From positions 3,038,001 to 3,102,000 of the forward strand of contig NZ_CP087168.1 in assembly GCF_024748615.1 (NCBI RefSeq): 64,000 bases of DNA, read 5' to 3'. Position 1 is the first letter of the stretch; the number at the start of each line of letters is the position of its first letter. The DNA is from Pseudomonas sp. B21-048 (lineage in GTDB: Bacteria; Pseudomonadota; Gammaproteobacteria; Pseudomonadales; Pseudomonadaceae). Below the pieces are notes generated by a model. It was given only the letters and a program-made list of their open reading frames with translations, ran no database searches and was not told the origin of the DNA. Made by a program: the position numbers and the translations under genes. Of this stretch, positions 46,163 through 55,361 are shown one piece after another.

Positions 46163-47178
46163 GAACGCTTGCTCCACTCGATCAACTTGAGCACGGCGTT
46201 TTCGATTTTCGCCGCGTCAGGGATATAGAGGTCTTCCAGGGCGTCGGAGAATGGCACCGGCGTGTGCGGCGCAGTCACCATCTCGATGGGCGCTTTGAGC
46301 GAGGCGAAGGCTTTTTGCGCCACCAGCGCCGAAATGTCGGTGGCCATGGAACAGCGCGGGTTGGCTTCGTCGATCACCACCAGGCGTCCGGTCTTTTCCA
46401 CGCTTTCGAGAATACTGTCCTCGTCCAACGGACTGGTGGTGCGCAGGTCGATGACCTCGCAGTCAATGCCTCGCCCTGCCAGGCTGCGGGCGGCGTCCAT
46501 CGCCGTGTTGACCGTGCGTCCATAGGAGACCAGGGTCACGTCCTTGCCATCGCGCAGGAAGTTAGCTTCACCGAAAGGGATGGTATAGAGCTCTTCCGGT
46601 ACCTCGCCCTGCAGGCTGTAGAGCAGTTTGTGTTCGCAGAAAATCACCGGGTCGTTGTCGCGGATAGCCTGGATCAACAGGCCCTTGGCGTCATAAGGTG
46701 ACGACGGGCAGACGACTTTCAGCCCGGGGATGTGGGTCCACAGCGATGTGAGCATTTGCGAGTGTTGGGCGGCTGCCCGCAGGCCCGCGCCGACCATGGT
46801 ACGAATCACCAACGGCGTGGAGGCCTTGCCACCGAACATGTAGCGAAACTTGGCCGCCTGATTGAGGATCTGGTCCAGACAGCAACCGGCAAAGTCCACA
46901 AACATCAATTCACACACCGGGCGTACACCGCAGGTCGCTGCGCCGACCGCGGCACCGACATAGCCCAACTCCGACAGCGGCGTGTCCAGTACGCGCCCGG
47001 GGAATTGATGATAGAGGCCCTTGGTCACGCCCAGCACCCCGCCCCAGGCGTCGTTTTCACCGGGAGCACCGGCGCCGCCGGCGACGTCTTCGCCCATGAT
47101 GAACACGCTGGGATCGCGGCGCATTTCCTGGGCCAGGGCTTCGTTGATTGCCTGCTGATAACTGATTTTTCTCGCCAT
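46159..47178 (-). CDS. acoB: Acetoin dehydrogenase E1 component, beta subunit
   Basis: A 339-residue transketolase-like subunit. It starts MARKISYQQAINEALAQEMRRDPSVFIMGEDV, the N-terminus common to E1-beta subunits of 2-oxoacid and acetoin dehydrogenases; it continues with FVDFAGCCLDQILNQAAK and ends with the transketolase_C domain (VIDLRTTSPLDEDSILESVEKTGRLVVIDEA). It pairs with AcoA to bind TPP and cleave acetoin to acetaldehyde and an acetyl group. Confidence 0.94.
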   Translation of the reverse strand: MARKISYQQAINEALAQEMRRDPSVFIMGEDVAGGAGAPGENDAWGGVLGVTKGLYHQFPGRVLDTPLSELGYVGAAVGAATCGVRPVCELMFVDFAGCCLDQILNQAAKFRYMFGGKASTPLVIRTMVGAGLRAAAQHSQMLTSLWTHIPGLKVVCPSSPYDAKGLLIQAIRDNDPVIFCEHKLLYSLQGEVPEELYTIPFGEANFLRDGKDVTLVSYGRTVNTAMDAARSLAGRGIDCEVIDLRTTSPLDEDSILESVEKTGRLVVIDEANPRCSMATDISALVAQKAFASLKAPIEMVTAPHTPVPFSDALEDLYIPDAAKIENAVLKLIEWSKRS

Positions 47179-47211
47179 GATGAAGGTCTCGATTCTTGTT
47201 ATAGGGGGCGT

Positions 47212-48189
47212 TCAGGGATAGGAAACGTAGACGTCGGTGAGCAGATCGGCCGCGCTCGGCTTGGGGTCGGACTTGGCCTTGCGCACGGCATCTTCGATCA
47301 GCAGGTCCACTTCGCTATCGATCTGGTCCAACTGGCTGACATCGATCAAGCCGGTCCGGGTGGTGCGTTCGCGAAACTGCATCAGGCAGTCGTTGTGCTC
47401 GCGGAAATACTTGACCTCGTCCGGTGCCCGATAGGTCTGGGCGTCACCCTCGAAGTGACCGTAGTAGCGAGTCAACTTGACTTCGATCAGCGACGGACCT
47501 TCACCGGCGCGGGCCCGCTCCACTGCTGCACCGGCGGCTTCGTGAACGGCAAAAAAATCGAAGCCGTCGACGGTGACCCCAGGCATGCCGAAGCCGGCCG
47601 CGCGGTCGGCAATGTGATCGCACGCCACAGACCAGTTAGAGGCCGTGGCCTCGGCATAACCATTGTTCTCGGCAATGAACAGGCACGGCAGGTTCCACAC
47701 CGAAGCCATGTTCATCGCTTCGAACACCGCACCTTCATTGGAGCCGCCGTCGCCGAAGAACACCACTGCGACGCTGTCCGTACCTTTGAGCCTGGCGGCC
47801 AGTGCCGCGCCCACAACCAACGGTGCGCCGGCTCCGACGATGCCGTTGGCGCCGAGCATGCCCTTCTCGAAATCGGCGATGTGCATGGAGCCGCCCTTGC
47901 CCTGACAGACCCCGGTTTTCTTGCCGTAGATCTCGGCCATCATCCCGTACACATCAACACCCTTGGCGATGCAATGACCGTGGCCTCGGTGGTTGGATGC
48001 GATGCAATCATCATCCCCCAAGTGAGCCATGACACCGGCGGCCGAGGCTTCTTCGCCGGCATAAAGATGGACGAAACCGGGAATCTCGCCGGTGGCGAAC
48101 TCCACGTGCAAGCGCTCTTCAAAAACACGGATGGTGCGCATCACCCGATAGGCATGCAGCAATTGATCAGCGGTCAGCGGTGTCGACAT
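47212..48189 (-). CDS. acoA: Acetoin dehydrogenase E1 component, alpha subunit
   Basis: A 325-residue TPP-binding subunit starting at ATG 48189 (GGAG upstream). The TPP motif runs from VVFFGDGGSNEGAVFEAMNMASVWNLPCLFIAENN (GDG...N). The helices HRGHGHCIAKG and GKGGSMHIAD are typical of E1-alpha. No dedicated lipoamide dehydrogenase (E3, AcoL) is encoded in this operon, so the complex must borrow a shared E3. Confidence 0.94.
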   Translation of the reverse strand: MSTPLTADQLLHAYRVMRTIRVFEERLHVEFATGEIPGFVHLYAGEEASAAGVMAHLGDDDCIASNHRGHGHCIAKGVDVYGMMAEIYGKKTGVCQGKGGSMHIADFEKGMLGANGIVGAGAPLVVGAALAARLKGTDSVAVVFFGDGGSNEGAVFEAMNMASVWNLPCLFIAENNGYAEATASNWSVACDHIADRAAGFGMPGVTVDGFDFFAVHEAAGAAVERARAGEGPSLIEVKLTRYYGHFEGDAQTYRAPDEVKYFREHNDCLMQFRERTTRTGLIDVSQLDQIDSEVDLLIEDAVRKAKSDPKPSAADLLTDVYVSYP

Positions 48190-48222
48190 TTTTATTCTCC
48201 AGGGTGTCTTGAGGCTCAAGTT

Positions 48223-49281
48223 TCAAAGTGCAAGGTTCAAAGGGTGTTGCGGGTGTTCACGGCCGATGGCCAGCAGCCGCTCTTGCGCTGCATAGGCCAG
48301 CGTTGCATTGACATCGATGCTCAGCGGACCGCCGGCATCGAGGGTCACGGTGGGTAAGTCATGGGCGTTGAATTCGATTTCACGCTCGCCATCCAGCGCC
48401 AGGGTGCCGCTGGCCAGGCACAGGCGATGGGCAACGCCGGGTTCAAGGCTGGCGGCGGCGAGCACGCCGCAGCCTTGCAACAGGCCGGGCGCCAGTGGCA
48501 CCAGCAAGGCTTCGCAAGAGTGCGGATCAAGGCGCATCCAGGCGCCGTTGGGGGCTTGGCGCGACACCGGAAACCACAAGCCACAGAGGGCCGAGATGCC
48601 AATGGACTGAGGCTCGGCGAAGGTCACAAACACCTCCGCCAGATCGATCCCACGGCTGATTGCACGGGCGCCGATAAAGGGCAACGAGGACACCGCCACG
48701 TCCACCAATGCCACTTCGCACAGGTCGCGGCTCGGAATCCGCACCAGCAGGCGTTTATTGCGGCGCAAAGCGATTTCGGGTGGAATCCGCCCGCTGGCGA
48801 ATAGCCCGCCGGCCAACCCGGCGCTGGTGGCTTCACGCAGTTCCGGGAAGGCATTGTTGGTCCCCGTCGACAGGGTCAGCAGTGGAATGTCGCCGACTTC
48901 AGCGGCCACCGCCTTGTGGGTGCCGTCACCGCCGAGCACGGCGATCAACGATACGCCGCGCTCAGCCATCCAGCGCGCAGCCTGACGAGTGTCCGCCACG
49001 CTCTGGCGCAAGGTAAGGTCCAGGAACTCCAGGGTTGGCCAGTGGCTGTCACGCGCCTGGCGGCCATGACTGTTCTTCAACACCGCAGCGGCAATGCCGG
49101 TCATGTCGGTGGGCATCAGCACCCGCTCGACACCGGTGGCGCCAAAAGCCGCCAGCAGCCGTTGGATCACCGAGACCTTGTCGGTGCTGGAAAACAACCC
49201 GGCATTCGCCGTCAGGCGTCGTACGTCCCGGCCGGACGCCGGGTTGGCAATGATGCCGACGGTCAGGGGCAAGCGACTCAT
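48223..49281 (-). CDS. acoX: AcoX, NAD-kinase-like protein of acetoin catabolism
   Basis: A 352-residue protein starting at ATG 49281 (GGGGGTGAC upstream). The ATP-NAD kinase fold is shown by GIIANPASGRDVR and the GGDGT motif at 117-121 (AVLGGDGTHKAV), then TGTNNAF. AcoX is found first in acetoin operons of Pseudomonas, Ralstonia and others; its reaction is still unproven, though the fold suggests phosphorylation of a nucleotide-type cofactor. It is the first gene after the sigma-54 promoter. Confidence 0.92.
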   Translation of the reverse strand: MSRLPLTVGIIANPASGRDVRRLTANAGLFSSTDKVSVIQRLLAAFGATGVERVLMPTDMTGIAAAVLKNSHGRQARDSHWPTLEFLDLTLRQSVADTRQAARWMAERGVSLIAVLGGDGTHKAVAAEVGDIPLLTLSTGTNNAFPELREATSAGLAGGLFASGRIPPEIALRRNKRLLVRIPSRDLCEVALVDVAVSSLPFIGARAISRGIDLAEVFVTFAEPQSIGISALCGLWFPVSRQAPNGAWMRLDPHSCEALLVPLAPGLLQGCGVLAAASLEPGVAHRLCLASGTLALDGEREIEFNAHDLPTVTLDAGGPLSIDVNATLAYAAQERLLAIGREHPQHPLNLAL

Positions 49282-49381
49282 GTCACCCCCACAGGTAGAA
49301 CAAGGAAAAGGCCTCGGCAGGAGAACATAGGGCACCTCTTTTTATTATCGGGTTGCCAGTCGCACTGGTTGCAGGAGCTAG

Positions 49382-49397
49382 AGCAAGGCCAGTGCCA
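49382..49397 (-). promoter_or_regulatory. Sigma-54 (-24/-12) promoter of acoXABC-adh
   Basis: On the minus strand TGGCAC-TGGCC-TTGCT fits the RpoN consensus TGGCAC-N5-TTGC(A/T) at every conserved position. It lies about 100 bases before the acoX start and below two activator dyads. Confidence 0.93.
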
Positions 49398-49475
49398 GAT
49401 TCGCAAAAAAGCGCCAGGAGGCCTGTTCCAGAGCGGTCTTTACCTGAGTCCATGAGGGTTGGGATCACGCTCGAT

Positions 49476-49492
49476 TGAGACGTCCCATGTCA
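49476..49492. promoter_or_regulatory. AcoR upstream activator site 2 (degenerate)
   Basis: TGAGACGTCCCATGTCA matches the palindromic site at 49519-49535 at 13 of 17 bases and stands about 80 bases upstream of the sigma-54 promoter. Confidence 0.65.
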
Positions 49493-49518
49493 GCCTGCAC
49501 GGGTTTGTGGTGAGACCT

Positions 49519-49535
49519 TGAGACGTTGCGTCTCA
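49519..49535. promoter_or_regulatory. AcoR upstream activator site 1
   Basis: TGAGACG-TTG-CGTCTCA is a perfect dyad with seven-base arms about 120-140 bases upstream of the -24/-12 promoter, the normal distance for an enhancer of a bacterial sigma-54 activator. A further half-site, TGAGACC, is at 49511. The remaining sequence of 49282-49627 shows no gene. Confidence 0.8.
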
Positions 49536-49627
49536 CCTTCGCCGTGAGTGAACCGATGCTTGTCGACCGTCCATGAACGGCGCTTAATAGCCGCACAAAT
49601 AAAAGAAGATTGAACCGGAGACCTTAA

Positions 49628-51514
49628 ATGCTTTCCGCACACTCGAAGGCGCACGTGGATTGCGTCAGCCGTGTTTTGAAGAACGCAGCGCACCTGCCGC
49701 AACTGCCTGTGTCGGACTTGATATTGGACTCCTGGCGCCGTTCCATGGAGCAACACCACCTGGACCCCGGCTCACTGCAAGGGCCACGGATCCTTTCGCA
49801 GAACGTGCTGCAGGAGTGTCAAGAACGCTCCGAACTGTTCCTGCGCATTGCCAGCGAAGAAGTCGCCCGCCTCCACGGTCGCGTGCGCGATGCTGACTAC
49901 TGCGTGTTGCTTACCGATGCCCAGGGCCAGACCATCGACTACCGCGTGGAAACCTCGATCCGTAATGACTGCCGCAAAGCCGGCCTGTATCTGGGCACCT
50001 GCTGGTCAGAAGGCGAGGAAGGCACCTGTGGCGTGGCCGCGGTGCTGACCGCACGGACACCGGTCACGGTGCATAAGCGAGATCACTTCCGCGCCGCTTT
50101 TATCGGACTCACCTGCTCTGCTGCTCCAGTCTTCGACCCTCGGGGCGAACTGCTCGGGGTACTTGATGTGTCTGCGGTGCGCTCTCCGGACGACCGCCGT
50201 TCGCAACACCTGATCCGGCAGATGGTGGTGCAGAGCGCGCGGGAAATAGAACAGGCGTTTTTCATGAGCAGTGCCCAGGGCTACTGGGTGTTGCGGGCCC
50301 ACAACAGCCCGGGCTACGTCGACAGCCAACCCGATTACCTGCTCGCCTGGGACGATGACGGACGACTGCAGGCGCTAAACCCCGCGGCGCGGCAGTGGCT
50401 GTTGCAAAGCTTTGGTCAGCTGCCGGAACACATCGGCCAAGTGTTCGATCAGCAGTTATTACATCGGGCCAGGGACGAATCGCTTTGCCTGCTTCACTGC
50501 CAGGGTGCCCGCCATGCCTTGCATGGACGACTCAACGCGCCACGGCGGGTAAAACGCAACCCTGCGCGCCGGGTACTGTCATCCGCCGAACTCGACCCGC
50601 GACTGGAAGAAAGTCTGCGCCTTGCGGTGCGCGTCAAAGACCGCAATTTACCGGTGCTGATCCAGGGCGAAACCGGTTCTGGCAAGGAAGTCTTCGCCCG
50701 CCAGTTGCACCAGGCCAGTCTGCGCCGTGAGCGGCCTTTTATCGCGGTGAACTGCGCAGCGATTCCCGAAAACCTGATCGAAAGCGAGCTGTTCGGTTAT
50801 GTGCCCGGCGCCTTCACCGGCGCTTCGAGCAAAGGCATGCAAGGTCTGCTGGAACAGGCCGATGGCGGCACCCTGTTTCTCGATGAAATCGGCGATATGC
50901 CTCTGCCCCTGCAAACCCGTCTGTTGCGGGTTTTAGCCGAGGGCGAAGTGGCGCCCCTGGGAGCGTCACGAAGCAAAGCGATAGACATTCAGGTCGTCTG
51001 CGCGAGCCACCGCGATCTGGAAGCACGGGTGACCTCTGGCGAGTTTCGCGAGGACCTGTACTTTCGCCTCAGAGGAGCGCGATTCCAGTTGCCGCCGTTG
51101 CGCGAGCGCAGCGATCGACTGGCCTTGATCAACCGGATACTCGAAGAAGAATCGTCGGCCTGTGGGATAGCGGTGCAACTGGGAAGCGCCGCACTGGAAT
51201 GCCTGCTCGGCTATCGCTGGCCGGGAAATGTGCGCGAACTGCGGCACGTGCTGCGTTACGCCTGCGCGGTGTGCGAGACCCATTTGATTCTGTTGAGTGA
51301 CTTGCCTGAGCAACTGCTCGGCCATCGACTCAGTGATCCGGCTTCAGCCGACACCGTGGAACGCTGCGCCAGTCCGGAACGCCAGGCACTCATCGATGCC
51401 CTCGTGCGTCATCGCTGGAAGCCCACCGCCGCAGCCAAGGCTTTGGGCATCTCCCGGGCAACGCTGTATCGACGAGTGCATCAACATGACATCGACATGC
51501 CTGGCAGAGGCTAA
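49628..51514 (+). CDS. acoR: Sigma-54-dependent activator of acetoin catabolism
   Basis: A 628-residue enhancer-binding protein. An N-terminal GAF-type sensor (about 70-200, with NDCRKAGLYLGTCWSEGEEGTCGVAAVLT) is followed by the AAA+ sigma-54 interaction domain: Walker A GETGSGKE (about 346), GAFTGA loop (about 396), Walker B GGTLFLDEIGDMP. A Fis-type HTH ends the protein (IDALVRHRWKPTAAAKALGISRATLYRRVHQ). It is divergent from acoX, and its presumed binding dyads lie between them. Acetoin or acetaldehyde is the known type of inducer. Confidence 0.93.
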   Translation: MLSAHSKAHVDCVSRVLKNAAHLPQLPVSDLILDSWRRSMEQHHLDPGSLQGPRILSQNVLQECQERSELFLRIASEEVARLHGRVRDADYCVLLTDAQGQTIDYRVETSIRNDCRKAGLYLGTCWSEGEEGTCGVAAVLTARTPVTVHKRDHFRAAFIGLTCSAAPVFDPRGELLGVLDVSAVRSPDDRRSQHLIRQMVVQSAREIEQAFFMSSAQGYWVLRAHNSPGYVDSQPDYLLAWDDDGRLQALNPAARQWLLQSFGQLPEHIGQVFDQQLLHRARDESLCLLHCQGARHALHGRLNAPRRVKRNPARRVLSSAELDPRLEESLRLAVRVKDRNLPVLIQGETGSGKEVFARQLHQASLRRERPFIAVNCAAIPENLIESELFGYVPGAFTGASSKGMQGLLEQADGGTLFLDEIGDMPLPLQTRLLRVLAEGEVAPLGASRSKAIDIQVVCASHRDLEARVTSGEFREDLYFRLRGARFQLPPLRERSDRLALINRILEEESSACGIAVQLGSAALECLLGYRWPGNVRELRHVLRYACAVCETHLILLSDLPEQLLGHRLSDPASADTVERCASPERQALIDALVRHRWKPTAAAKALGISRATLYRRVHQHDIDMPGRG

Positions 51515-51625
51515 ACACAGCTTCATCCGGCGGCCTCGCAGGCTATCGGGCAGCATACGGGTGCCGGTCAAACGTTTCGCCGCTACAATGCGCACCTTGA
51601 CCGTGACAAGCCAGACTAAAAAAAC

Positions 51626-53623
51626 ATGTCCCTACCCAAACATCACCTGGAATTGCTCAGCCCCGCCCGCGACGTGGCCATCGCCCGCGAGGCCATCCTG
51701 CATGGCGCCGACGCCGTGTACATCGGGGGCCCGAGCTTCGGCGCACGCCACAACGCCTGCAACGAGGTGAGCGATATCGCCCAATTGGTCGAATTCGCCC
51801 GTCGCTACCACGCCCGGGTGTTCACCACCATCAACACGATCCTGCACGACAACGAGCTGGAGCCGGCCCGCAAGCTGATCCACCAGTTGTACGATGCCGG
51901 CGTCGACGCGCTGATCGTCCAGGACCTGGGCGTGATGGAGTTGGACATCCCGCCGATCGAGCTGCACGCCAGCACCCAGACCGACATCCGCACCCTGGCG
52001 CGGGCGAAGTTTCTCGATCAGGCCGGCTTCTCCCAATTGGTACTGGCCCGCGAGCTGAATCTCCAGGAGATCCGCGCCATCGCCGACGAAACCGATGCGG
52101 CGATCGAGTTCTTCATCCACGGCGCACTGTGCGTGGCGTTCTCCGGCCAGTGCAACATCTCCCACGCGCAGACCGGCCGTAGCGCCAACCGTGGCGACTG
52201 CTCCCAGGCTTGCCGCCTGCCATATACCCTCAAGGACGAAAAAGGCGGTGTGATCGCTTACGAAAAACACTTGCTGTCGATGAAGGACAACAACCAGAGC
52301 GCCAACATCCGCGATCTGGTTGAAGCCGGCGTGCGCTCGTTCAAGATCGAGGGTCGCTACAAAGACATGGGCTATGTGAAGAACATCACCGCCTGGTATC
52401 GCCAGCGCCTGGACGACGTTCTCGAAGACCGCCCGGACCTGGCCCGCGCATCCAGCGGCCGCACCGCGCACTTCTTCCTGCCCGACCCGGACAAGACCTT
52501 CCACCGCGGCAGCACCGATTACTTCGTCAGCGACCGCAAGATCGACATCGGCGCCTTCGACACACCCACCTTCACCGGCCTGCCGGTGGGCGTGGTGGAG
52601 AAAGTCGGCAAGCGCGATCTGCTGGTGGTCACCCACGAACCGCTGTCCAACGGCGATGGCCTCAATGTGCTGGTCAAGCGTGAAGTGGTGGGCTGGCGCA
52701 CCAACATCGCCGAGCCGAAGGGCGAGTTCGAAGAGGACGGGGAAAAGCGCTACCGCTATCGTGTGGAGCCCAATGAGATGCCGAAGGGGTTGCACCAGCT
52801 GCGACCGAATCACCCATTGAGCCGCAACCTCGACCACAACTGGCAGCAGGCCCTGGTCAAGACCTCCGCCGAGCGCCGGGTGGGTCTTGCCTGGGTCGCT
52901 CGCCTGCGTGAGGATCGCCTGGAGCTGACCGCCACCAGCGAGGAAGGTGTCAGCGCCAGTGTCGCCCTGGACGGTCCATTCGGCCTCGCCAACAAACCGG
53001 AACAGGCTCTGGAGCAACTGCACGACCTGCTCGGCCAACTGGGCACCACTCAATACCACGCCACGGCTATCGAACTGGATGCACCGCAGGCGTATTTCAT
53101 CCCGAACTCGCAGCTCAAGGCCTTGCGCCGCGAAGTCATCGAAGCGCTGACCGCGGCGCGCATCAAAGCCCACCCACGGGGTGGTCGCAAGGCCGAGACC
53201 GAGCCCCCTCCGGTGTACCCGGAGTCGCACCTGTCGTTTTTGGCCAACGTCTACAACGAGAAAGCCCGCGGCTTCTATCACCGTCACGGCGTCAAGCTGA
53301 TCGACGCGGCCTATGAGGCTCACGAGGAGACCGGCGAGGTGCCGGTGATGATCACCAAGCACTGCCTGCGTTTCTCCTTCAACCTCTGCCCCAAGCAGGC
53401 CAAGGGCGTCACCGGCGTGCGCACCAAGGTCGCTCCGATGCAACTGGTGCATGGCGATGAGGTGCTGACGCTGAAGTTCGACTGCAAGCCTTGCGAGATG
53501 CACGTGATCGGCAAAATGAAGGGGCACATCCTTGACCTGCCGCAACCGGGCAGCGTGCAGCCGGTCGTCGGCCACATCAGCCCTGAAGACCTGCTCAAGA
53601 CCATCCCTCGCGCGCCCCACTGA
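51626..53623 (+). CDS. rlhA: U32-family 23S rRNA C2501 hydroxylation protein (YdcP/RlhA-like)
   Basis: A 665-residue U32 peptidase-family protein. It begins LELLSPARDVAIAREAILHGADAVYIGG and contains the U32 signature EFFIHGALCVAFSGQCNISHAQTGRSANRGDCSQACRLPY (Cys residues for an Fe-S cluster) and FKIEGRYKDMGYVKNI. The C-terminal region (DUF3656 and a Cys-rich RFSFNLCPKQAKG...LKFDCKPCEMHVIGK) and full length fit RlhA (653 residues in E. coli) rather than the shorter TrhP/YegQ. It acts on rRNA, in a hydroxylation dependent on prephenate and Fe-S chemistry. Confidence 0.88.
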   Translation: MSLPKHHLELLSPARDVAIAREAILHGADAVYIGGPSFGARHNACNEVSDIAQLVEFARRYHARVFTTINTILHDNELEPARKLIHQLYDAGVDALIVQDLGVMELDIPPIELHASTQTDIRTLARAKFLDQAGFSQLVLARELNLQEIRAIADETDAAIEFFIHGALCVAFSGQCNISHAQTGRSANRGDCSQACRLPYTLKDEKGGVIAYEKHLLSMKDNNQSANIRDLVEAGVRSFKIEGRYKDMGYVKNITAWYRQRLDDVLEDRPDLARASSGRTAHFFLPDPDKTFHRGSTDYFVSDRKIDIGAFDTPTFTGLPVGVVEKVGKRDLLVVTHEPLSNGDGLNVLVKREVVGWRTNIAEPKGEFEEDGEKRYRYRVEPNEMPKGLHQLRPNHPLSRNLDHNWQQALVKTSAERRVGLAWVARLREDRLELTATSEEGVSASVALDGPFGLANKPEQALEQLHDLLGQLGTTQYHATAIELDAPQAYFIPNSQLKALRREVIEALTAARIKAHPRGGRKAETEPPPVYPESHLSFLANVYNEKARGFYHRHGVKLIDAAYEAHEETGEVPVMITKHCLRFSFNLCPKQAKGVTGVRTKVAPMQLVHGDEVLTLKFDCKPCEMHVIGKMKGHILDLPQPGSVQPVVGHISPEDLLKTIPRAPH

Positions 53624-53630
53624 GTGACTG

Positions 53631-53660
53631 GCGAGCGCGCCGCTACGGCGCTGCGCTCGC
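53631..53660. terminator. GC-rich hairpin after rlhA
   Basis: GCGAGCGC and GCGCTCGC pair over eight bases, with an inner GCCG-CTA-CGGC stem and a two-base bulge. It stands seven bases after the rlhA stop. It has no U-tract, and may be a REP-derived terminator. Confidence 0.55.
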
Positions 53661-53706
53661 AAAGCGGCTGAATGTTAAAAGTGTGACCAAGAGGGATTTG
53701 CAGGCA

Positions 53707-53728
53707 TAAAAAAACGCCGGATCGGCGT
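53707..53728 (-). terminator. Intrinsic terminator of tRNA-Gln
   Basis: On the minus strand CGCCG-ATC-CGGCG is followed by seven T residues. It lies about 80 bases downstream of the tRNA and ends that transcript. Confidence 0.85.
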
Positions 53729-53809
53729 TGGCGTTTTCTGTAAAGACAATCATCCAGGACTCCCGCACTACCTGCCGGCGGAGCCATACTTGGATGAGTA
53801 TAAGGAAAA

Positions 53810-53884
53810 TGGCAGGGGCGGCTGGATTCGAACCAACGCATGGCAGGATCAAAACCTGCTGCCTTACCGCTTGGCGACGCCCCT
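53810..53884 (-). tRNA. tRNA-Gln (anticodon UUG)
   Basis: Minus strand, 75 bases with encoded CCA. The acceptor stem AGGGGCG/CGCCCCT pairs fully; the D-arm is GCCAAGCGGTAAGGC; the anticodon arm GCAGGTTTTGATCCTGC has the UUG anticodon (TTG) in its loop; the T-arm is GTTGGTTCGAATCCAGC. The weak first pair is A1-U72, compared with U1-A72 in E. coli tRNA-Gln. The 53940-54042 stretch between tRNA and the next gene shows no gene. Confidence 0.96.
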
Positions 53885-54042
53885 GTATCTGTTGCTGCGA
53901 GTGCCCGGCACTCTCTTTCTGATTTGTCCGAGCCTCTGCAAGAACGGGCGGCAATTTATCAACTTTCGCTTCGCCTGGGAAGCCCAACACAAAAATATAT
54001 TTGTTTTAAAACAGATGCTTACTCCTGATCCTGGAGGGCGCC

Positions 54043-55155
54043 ATGGCAGCTGTTACCGATACACTGAAGCTGTTTCTCGCCGGCGATGTCATGACTGCCC
54101 GCGGCATCGACTCAGTATTGCCGCATCCTGGCGATCCGCGGCTTTACGAAGACTATGTCAAGAATGCCGGCGATTACGTCCGGCTGGCAGAAAGACTCAA
54201 TGGCCCGATTCCCCTCCCCGTCGATTTCACCTATGTCTGGGGCGCTGCGCTGGATGAGCTTGAACTTCGCCAGCCACACGCACGCATCATCAATCTGGAA
54301 ACGGCGGTGTCGCGCCGCGGACGACCGGAGCCAAAGGGCATCAATTACCGCATGAGCCCGGAGAACTTCCCGGCCATCAGCGCAGCCGGCATCGACTGCT
54401 GCGTGCTGGCCAACAACCATGTGCTGGACTGGGGGGCAGCCGGCCTGGCCGATACGCTGGATACCTTGTCGAGCAACGGTATGTGCAGCGCCGGCGCCGG
54501 GTACAACCGACAGTCTGCCGAAGCGCCCGCCGTGCTGCCACAGCCTGGCGGACGACGCTTGCTGGTGTTTGGCCTCGGCGATCCCGACAGCGGCATTCCA
54601 TCGGACTGGGCCGCCACGGATAAGCGCGCGGGCGTCGCGCGGTTGGAAGATCTGACTATGCAAAGCCTGCGCCCTGTGGCCAAACGGATTCTCGAGAGCA
54701 AAAAGCCGGGGGATCGGGTGGTCGCCTCCATTCATTGGGGCGGCAACTGGGGGTTCGATATCCCGCGCGAGCAAGTCCGGTTCGCCCATGCCTTGATCGA
54801 CGAGGCTGGAGTTGACGTGGTGCACGGGCATTCCTCGCACCACGTCAAGGGCATCGAGGTGTACCGCGAACACCTGATTCTCTATGGCTGCGGTGATCTG
54901 CTGAATGATTACGAAGGCATCGAGGGCCACACAGACTTTCGCGGCGACCTGGGGCTTCTGTACTTTGCCTCGCTGGGCCTGGGCGGGCAGCTGAAGTCGC
55001 TGGACCTGATACCCACCCGCCTCTGTCGCTTGCGCATCTGTCGCGCCGAAGGGGATGACCGCCAATGGCTGCACGACACCCTTTCTCGCGAGTGCGCACG
55101 CTTGGGCAGTAGCATTCAGCCGGGCGCGAAAAATGCCTTCGAGTTGCGTTGGTAA
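54043..55155 (+). CDS. CapA-family (poly-gamma-glutamate capsule type) metallophosphatase-like protein
   Basis: A 370-residue protein with PGA_cap domain features: LFLAGDVMTARGIDSVL at the start, a metal-site RIINLETAVS, CCVLANNHVLDWG, SIHWGGNWG and VVHGHSSHHVKGIEVY. These correspond to the calcineurin-like metal ligands of the CapA family. There is no signal peptide and no capBC partner nearby, so a role in poly-gamma-glutamate export is unlikely and the protein is probably a cytoplasmic phosphoesterase. GGAGGG precedes ATG 54043. Confidence 0.85.
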   Translation: MAAVTDTLKLFLAGDVMTARGIDSVLPHPGDPRLYEDYVKNAGDYVRLAERLNGPIPLPVDFTYVWGAALDELELRQPHARIINLETAVSRRGRPEPKGINYRMSPENFPAISAAGIDCCVLANNHVLDWGAAGLADTLDTLSSNGMCSAGAGYNRQSAEAPAVLPQPGGRRLLVFGLGDPDSGIPSDWAATDKRAGVARLEDLTMQSLRPVAKRILESKKPGDRVVASIHWGGNWGFDIPREQVRFAHALIDEAGVDVVHGHSSHHVKGIEVYREHLILYGCGDLLNDYEGIEGHTDFRGDLGLLYFASLGLGGQLKSLDLIPTRLCRLRICRAEGDDRQWLHDTLSRECARLGSSIQPGAKNAFELRW

Positions 55156-55165
55156 TTGCCTACTT

Positions 55166-55227
55166 TGTGGCGAGCGAGCTTGCTCCGGGCGGCGTTCCGA
55201 CGTTGGGCTGCGTAGCGGCCCCAAAAA
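55166..55227 (+). repeat. Pseudomonas REP-type repeat (degenerate pair)
   Basis: GTGGCGAGCGAGCTTGCTC followed within 25 bases by GGGCTGCGTAGCGGCCCC is the usual pair of stem-loop repeats found between genes of fluorescent pseudomonads. It lies just after the CapA-like stop. Confidence 0.75.
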
Positions 55228-55361
55228 GCTGATATCGGGCAGTTACCGACACTCTGATCCCCTTTCGGACCCGCTGTTCTGGCGGGCCCACTTCTATGCA
55301 AATGGGGCTGGATTGCCGTTAAATATCAATTCACCCCACGCCTCGCCACCAGGATCAATTT

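Noticed and set aside
46732..48357. 541-codon plus-strand frame opposite acoA/acoB
   Set aside because: Shadow spanning two well-recognised genes and their spacer; composition is antisense-like (GHRPVRGRG, HHPIGMQQ) and no domain is visible.
51632..53662. Uninterrupted 676-codon minus-strand frame opposite rlhA
   Set aside because: It is the reverse shadow of a GC-rich, highly conserved plus-strand gene; its translation is low-complexity (repeated LAG, VQ, HR) with no domain, and rlhA has full family motifs.
54043..55155. Poly-gamma-glutamate capsule synthesis locus
   Set aside because: CapA-like fold only; no signal peptide, and no capB, capC or pgsE-type gene nearby.
54112..55224. 370-codon minus-strand frame opposite the CapA-like gene
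   Set aside because: Coincidental mirror frame in GC-rich codons; no motif or ribosome site, whereas the plus-strand frame has CapA metal-site motifs.
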